A DNA stretch of 64,000 nt from Pseudomonadota bacterium (lineage in GTDB: Bacteria; Pseudomonadota; Alphaproteobacteria; Sphingomonadales; Sphingomonadaceae), in the NCBI GenBank assembly GCA_023391375.1, contig JAEWBB010000021.1, positions 1-64,000 of the forward strand, read 5' to 3'. A program made the translations under genes and the position numbers. Positions 62,777-64,000 of the stretch are shown one piece after another (within the stretch, counting starts at the first letter, position 1; every line of letters begins with the position of its first letter). Under the pieces are notes generated by a model. That model ran no database searches and was not told where the DNA came from. It saw nothing but the letters and a program-made list of their open reading frames with translations.

Positions 62777-64000
62777 ATGGCTACGAAACTCCCCACCCCG
62801 CCCAAGGTCGGCATGGTCTCGCTCGGCTGCCCCAAGGCGCTGGTCGATTCCGAACGCATCCTCACCAAGCTGCGCGCCGACGGCTACCAGATGAGCCCCG
62901 ACTACGCAGGCGCCGATGTCGTGCTGGTCAACACCTGCGGCTTCCTCGATTCCGCCAAGGAGGAGAGCCTCGAGGCGATCGGCGAAGCGATCGCCGAGAA
63001 CGGCCGCGTCGTCGTCACCGGCTGCATGGGCAACGACGCCGACATCATCCGCGCGCGCTTCCCCGAGGTGCTCGCGATCACCGGCCCGCAGCAGTATGAG
63101 GCAGTGGTCGGCGCTGTCCATGAGGCCGCCCCGCCGGTGCCGAACGCGTTCGTCGACCTGGTGCCAGAGGCGGGCCTCAAACTCACGCCGCGCCACTACA
63201 GCTATCTGAAGATTTCCGAGGGCTGCAACCACCGCTGCGCCTTCTGCATCATCCCCTCGATCCGCGGCGACCTCGTGTCGCGCCGTCCCGACGCGATCCT
63301 TCGCGAGGCGGAGAAGCTGGTCGCTGCCGGGACCAAGGAACTGCTCGTCATCAGCCAGGACACCAGCGCTTACGGCCTCGATTTGAAGCACCAGGCGTGG
63401 CCGTGGAAGGGCGACGAGGTCCGCGCGCACATGACCGACCTCGCCCGCGAGCTGGGCCGGCTGAAGACGCCCGAAGGCGAGACCCCGTGGATCCGACTCC
63501 ACTACGTCTACCCCTATCCGCACGTCGACCGGGTCATCCCGCTGATGGCGGAAGGGCTGGTCCTGCCCTACCTCGACATTCCCTTCCAGCACGCCAGCCC
63601 AAAGGTGTTGAAGGCGATGAAGCGCCCGGCCAACGAGGCCCGTGTGCTCGAGCGGATCGCCGAATGGCGGCAGATTTGCCCGGACATTACCATACGTTCC
63701 TCCTTCGTCGTCGGCTTTCCTGGCGAGACCGAGGAGGACTTCCAGTACCTGCTCGACTGGCTGGCCGAAGCGCGGCTCGACCGGGTCGGCGCGTTCCGGT
63801 TCGAACCGGTCGAGGGTGCAGCGGCCAACGAATTGCCGGGTGCCGTGCCGGAAGAGGTCAAGGAAGAGCGCTACGCCCGGGTGATGGAGCTGACCGCGCG
63901 CATCTCGGCGGAGAAGCTAGCCGAAAAGGTGGGTCGGACGATCGACGTGCTGGTCGACGCGGTCGACGAGGACGGCGGCGCGACCGGTCGCTCCAAGGCC
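62777..64000 (+). CDS. rimO: Ribosomal protein S12 methylthiotransferase (3' truncated by window)
   Basis: The 408 codons present run off the right window edge. This radical SAM enzyme methylthiolates an aspartate of ribosomal protein S12. The auxiliary-cluster cysteines are C18 (SLGCPKALVDS), C54 (VNTCGFLDS) and C83 (TGCMG); the radical SAM cysteines are C150, C154 and C157 in GCNHRCAFC. The TRAM domain is starting at the window end. ATG 62777 begins ATKLPTPPKVG. Confidence 0.96.
   Translation, partial: MATKLPTPPKVGMVSLGCPKALVDSERILTKLRADGYQMSPDYAGADVVLVNTCGFLDSAKEESLEAIGEAIAENGRVVVTGCMGNDADIIRARFPEVLAITGPQQYEAVVGAVHEAAPPVPNAFVDLVPEAGLKLTPRHYSYLKISEGCNHRCAFCIIPSIRGDLVSRRPDAILREAEKLVAAGTKELLVISQDTSAYGLDLKHQAWPWKGDEVRAHMTDLARELGRLKTPEGETPWIRLHYVYPYPHVDRVIPLMAEGLVLPYLDIPFQHASPKVLKAMKRPANEARVLERIAEWRQICPDITIRSSFVVGFPGETEEDFQYLLDWLAEARLDRVGAFRFEPVEGAAANELPGAVPEEVKEERYARVMELTARISAEKLAEKVGRTIDVLVDAVDEDGGATGRSKA

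Noticed and set aside
61640..63592. A 650-codon open frame on the minus strand
   Set aside because: It is antisense to the potassium channel and rimO, both with clear conserved motifs; its translation is low-complexity Arg/Asp/Gly-rich as expected from GC-rich shadows.

Overview
The window is a GC-rich chromosomal segment with densely packed, frequently overlapping genes. Its gene content points to an alphaproteobacterium of the order Sphingomonadales (Sphingomonas/Sphingomicrobium type). The evidence is a GcrA cell-cycle regulator, a cpa/tad Flp-pilus locus, two-subunit glycine dehydrogenase (gcvPA/gcvPB), many small Sphingomonad-type lipoproteins, a TonB receptor beside a TPR-sulfotransferase, and TTAACCAT-type (CtrA-like) motifs. 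I see no rRNA, tRNA, insertion sequence, prophage or CRISPR. The genes look mainly like core genome.

Layout. 0-1.8 kb: two PilZ proteins and a PAP2 phosphatase. 1.8-9.3 kb: a nine-gene minus-strand operon (gcvT-gcvH-lipoprotein-methyltransferase-gcvPA-gcvPB-two membrane proteins-methyltransferase) led by a tandem glycine riboswitch. 9.3-12.5 kb: a lipoprotein, ispH-rnhA and an FAD oxidoreductase. 12.6-19.5 kb: Flp-pilus genes cpaA, B, C, D, E, tadB, tadC, with the motor ATPase cpaF missing from its usual place. 19.6-27.7 kb: glyQ-glyS, a small XRE regulator with a striking four-copy operator array, a tandem GumN/TraB pair, rplY, pth and a 2OG oxygenase. 27.7-37.7 kb: a MASE1-PAS-GGDEF diguanylate cyclase, ychF, TPR-sulfotransferase, TonB receptor, M28 peptidase, MaoC dehydratase and a Gly/Tyr-rich lipoprotein. 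37.8-44.1 kb: petABC-apt (cytochrome bc1), divergent from trmL-hemF, then lipB. 44.2-52.2 kb: small exported proteins, queC-queE, argD-argF-hslO and an ABC-2 permease. 52.2-64 kb: gcrA, a phytanoyl-CoA-dioxygenase-like protein, a histidine phosphatase, parE, a peroxiredoxin-like/2OG-oxygenase fusion, a class A beta-lactamase-like protein, an exopolysaccharide sugar transferase, ugd, a TrkA-N potassium channel and rimO, which is cut by the window end.

Functional themes. One-carbon and glycine metabolism (the gcv operon; glycyl-tRNA synthetase nearby) is controlled by a glycine-sensing RNA. A surface-behaviour theme links Flp pili, c-di-GMP synthesis and binding (DGC, PilZ) and exopolysaccharide synthesis (sugar transferase, Ugd); possible CtrA half-sites lie before cpaB and the cyclase. 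Respiration and haem are represented by bc1 and HemF. The best candidates for something not yet described are the operator array in front of the XRE/membrane-protein pair, the peroxiredoxin-like/2OG-oxygenase fusion without its peroxidatic cysteine, and the beta-lactamase-like protein lacking the omega-loop glutamate.
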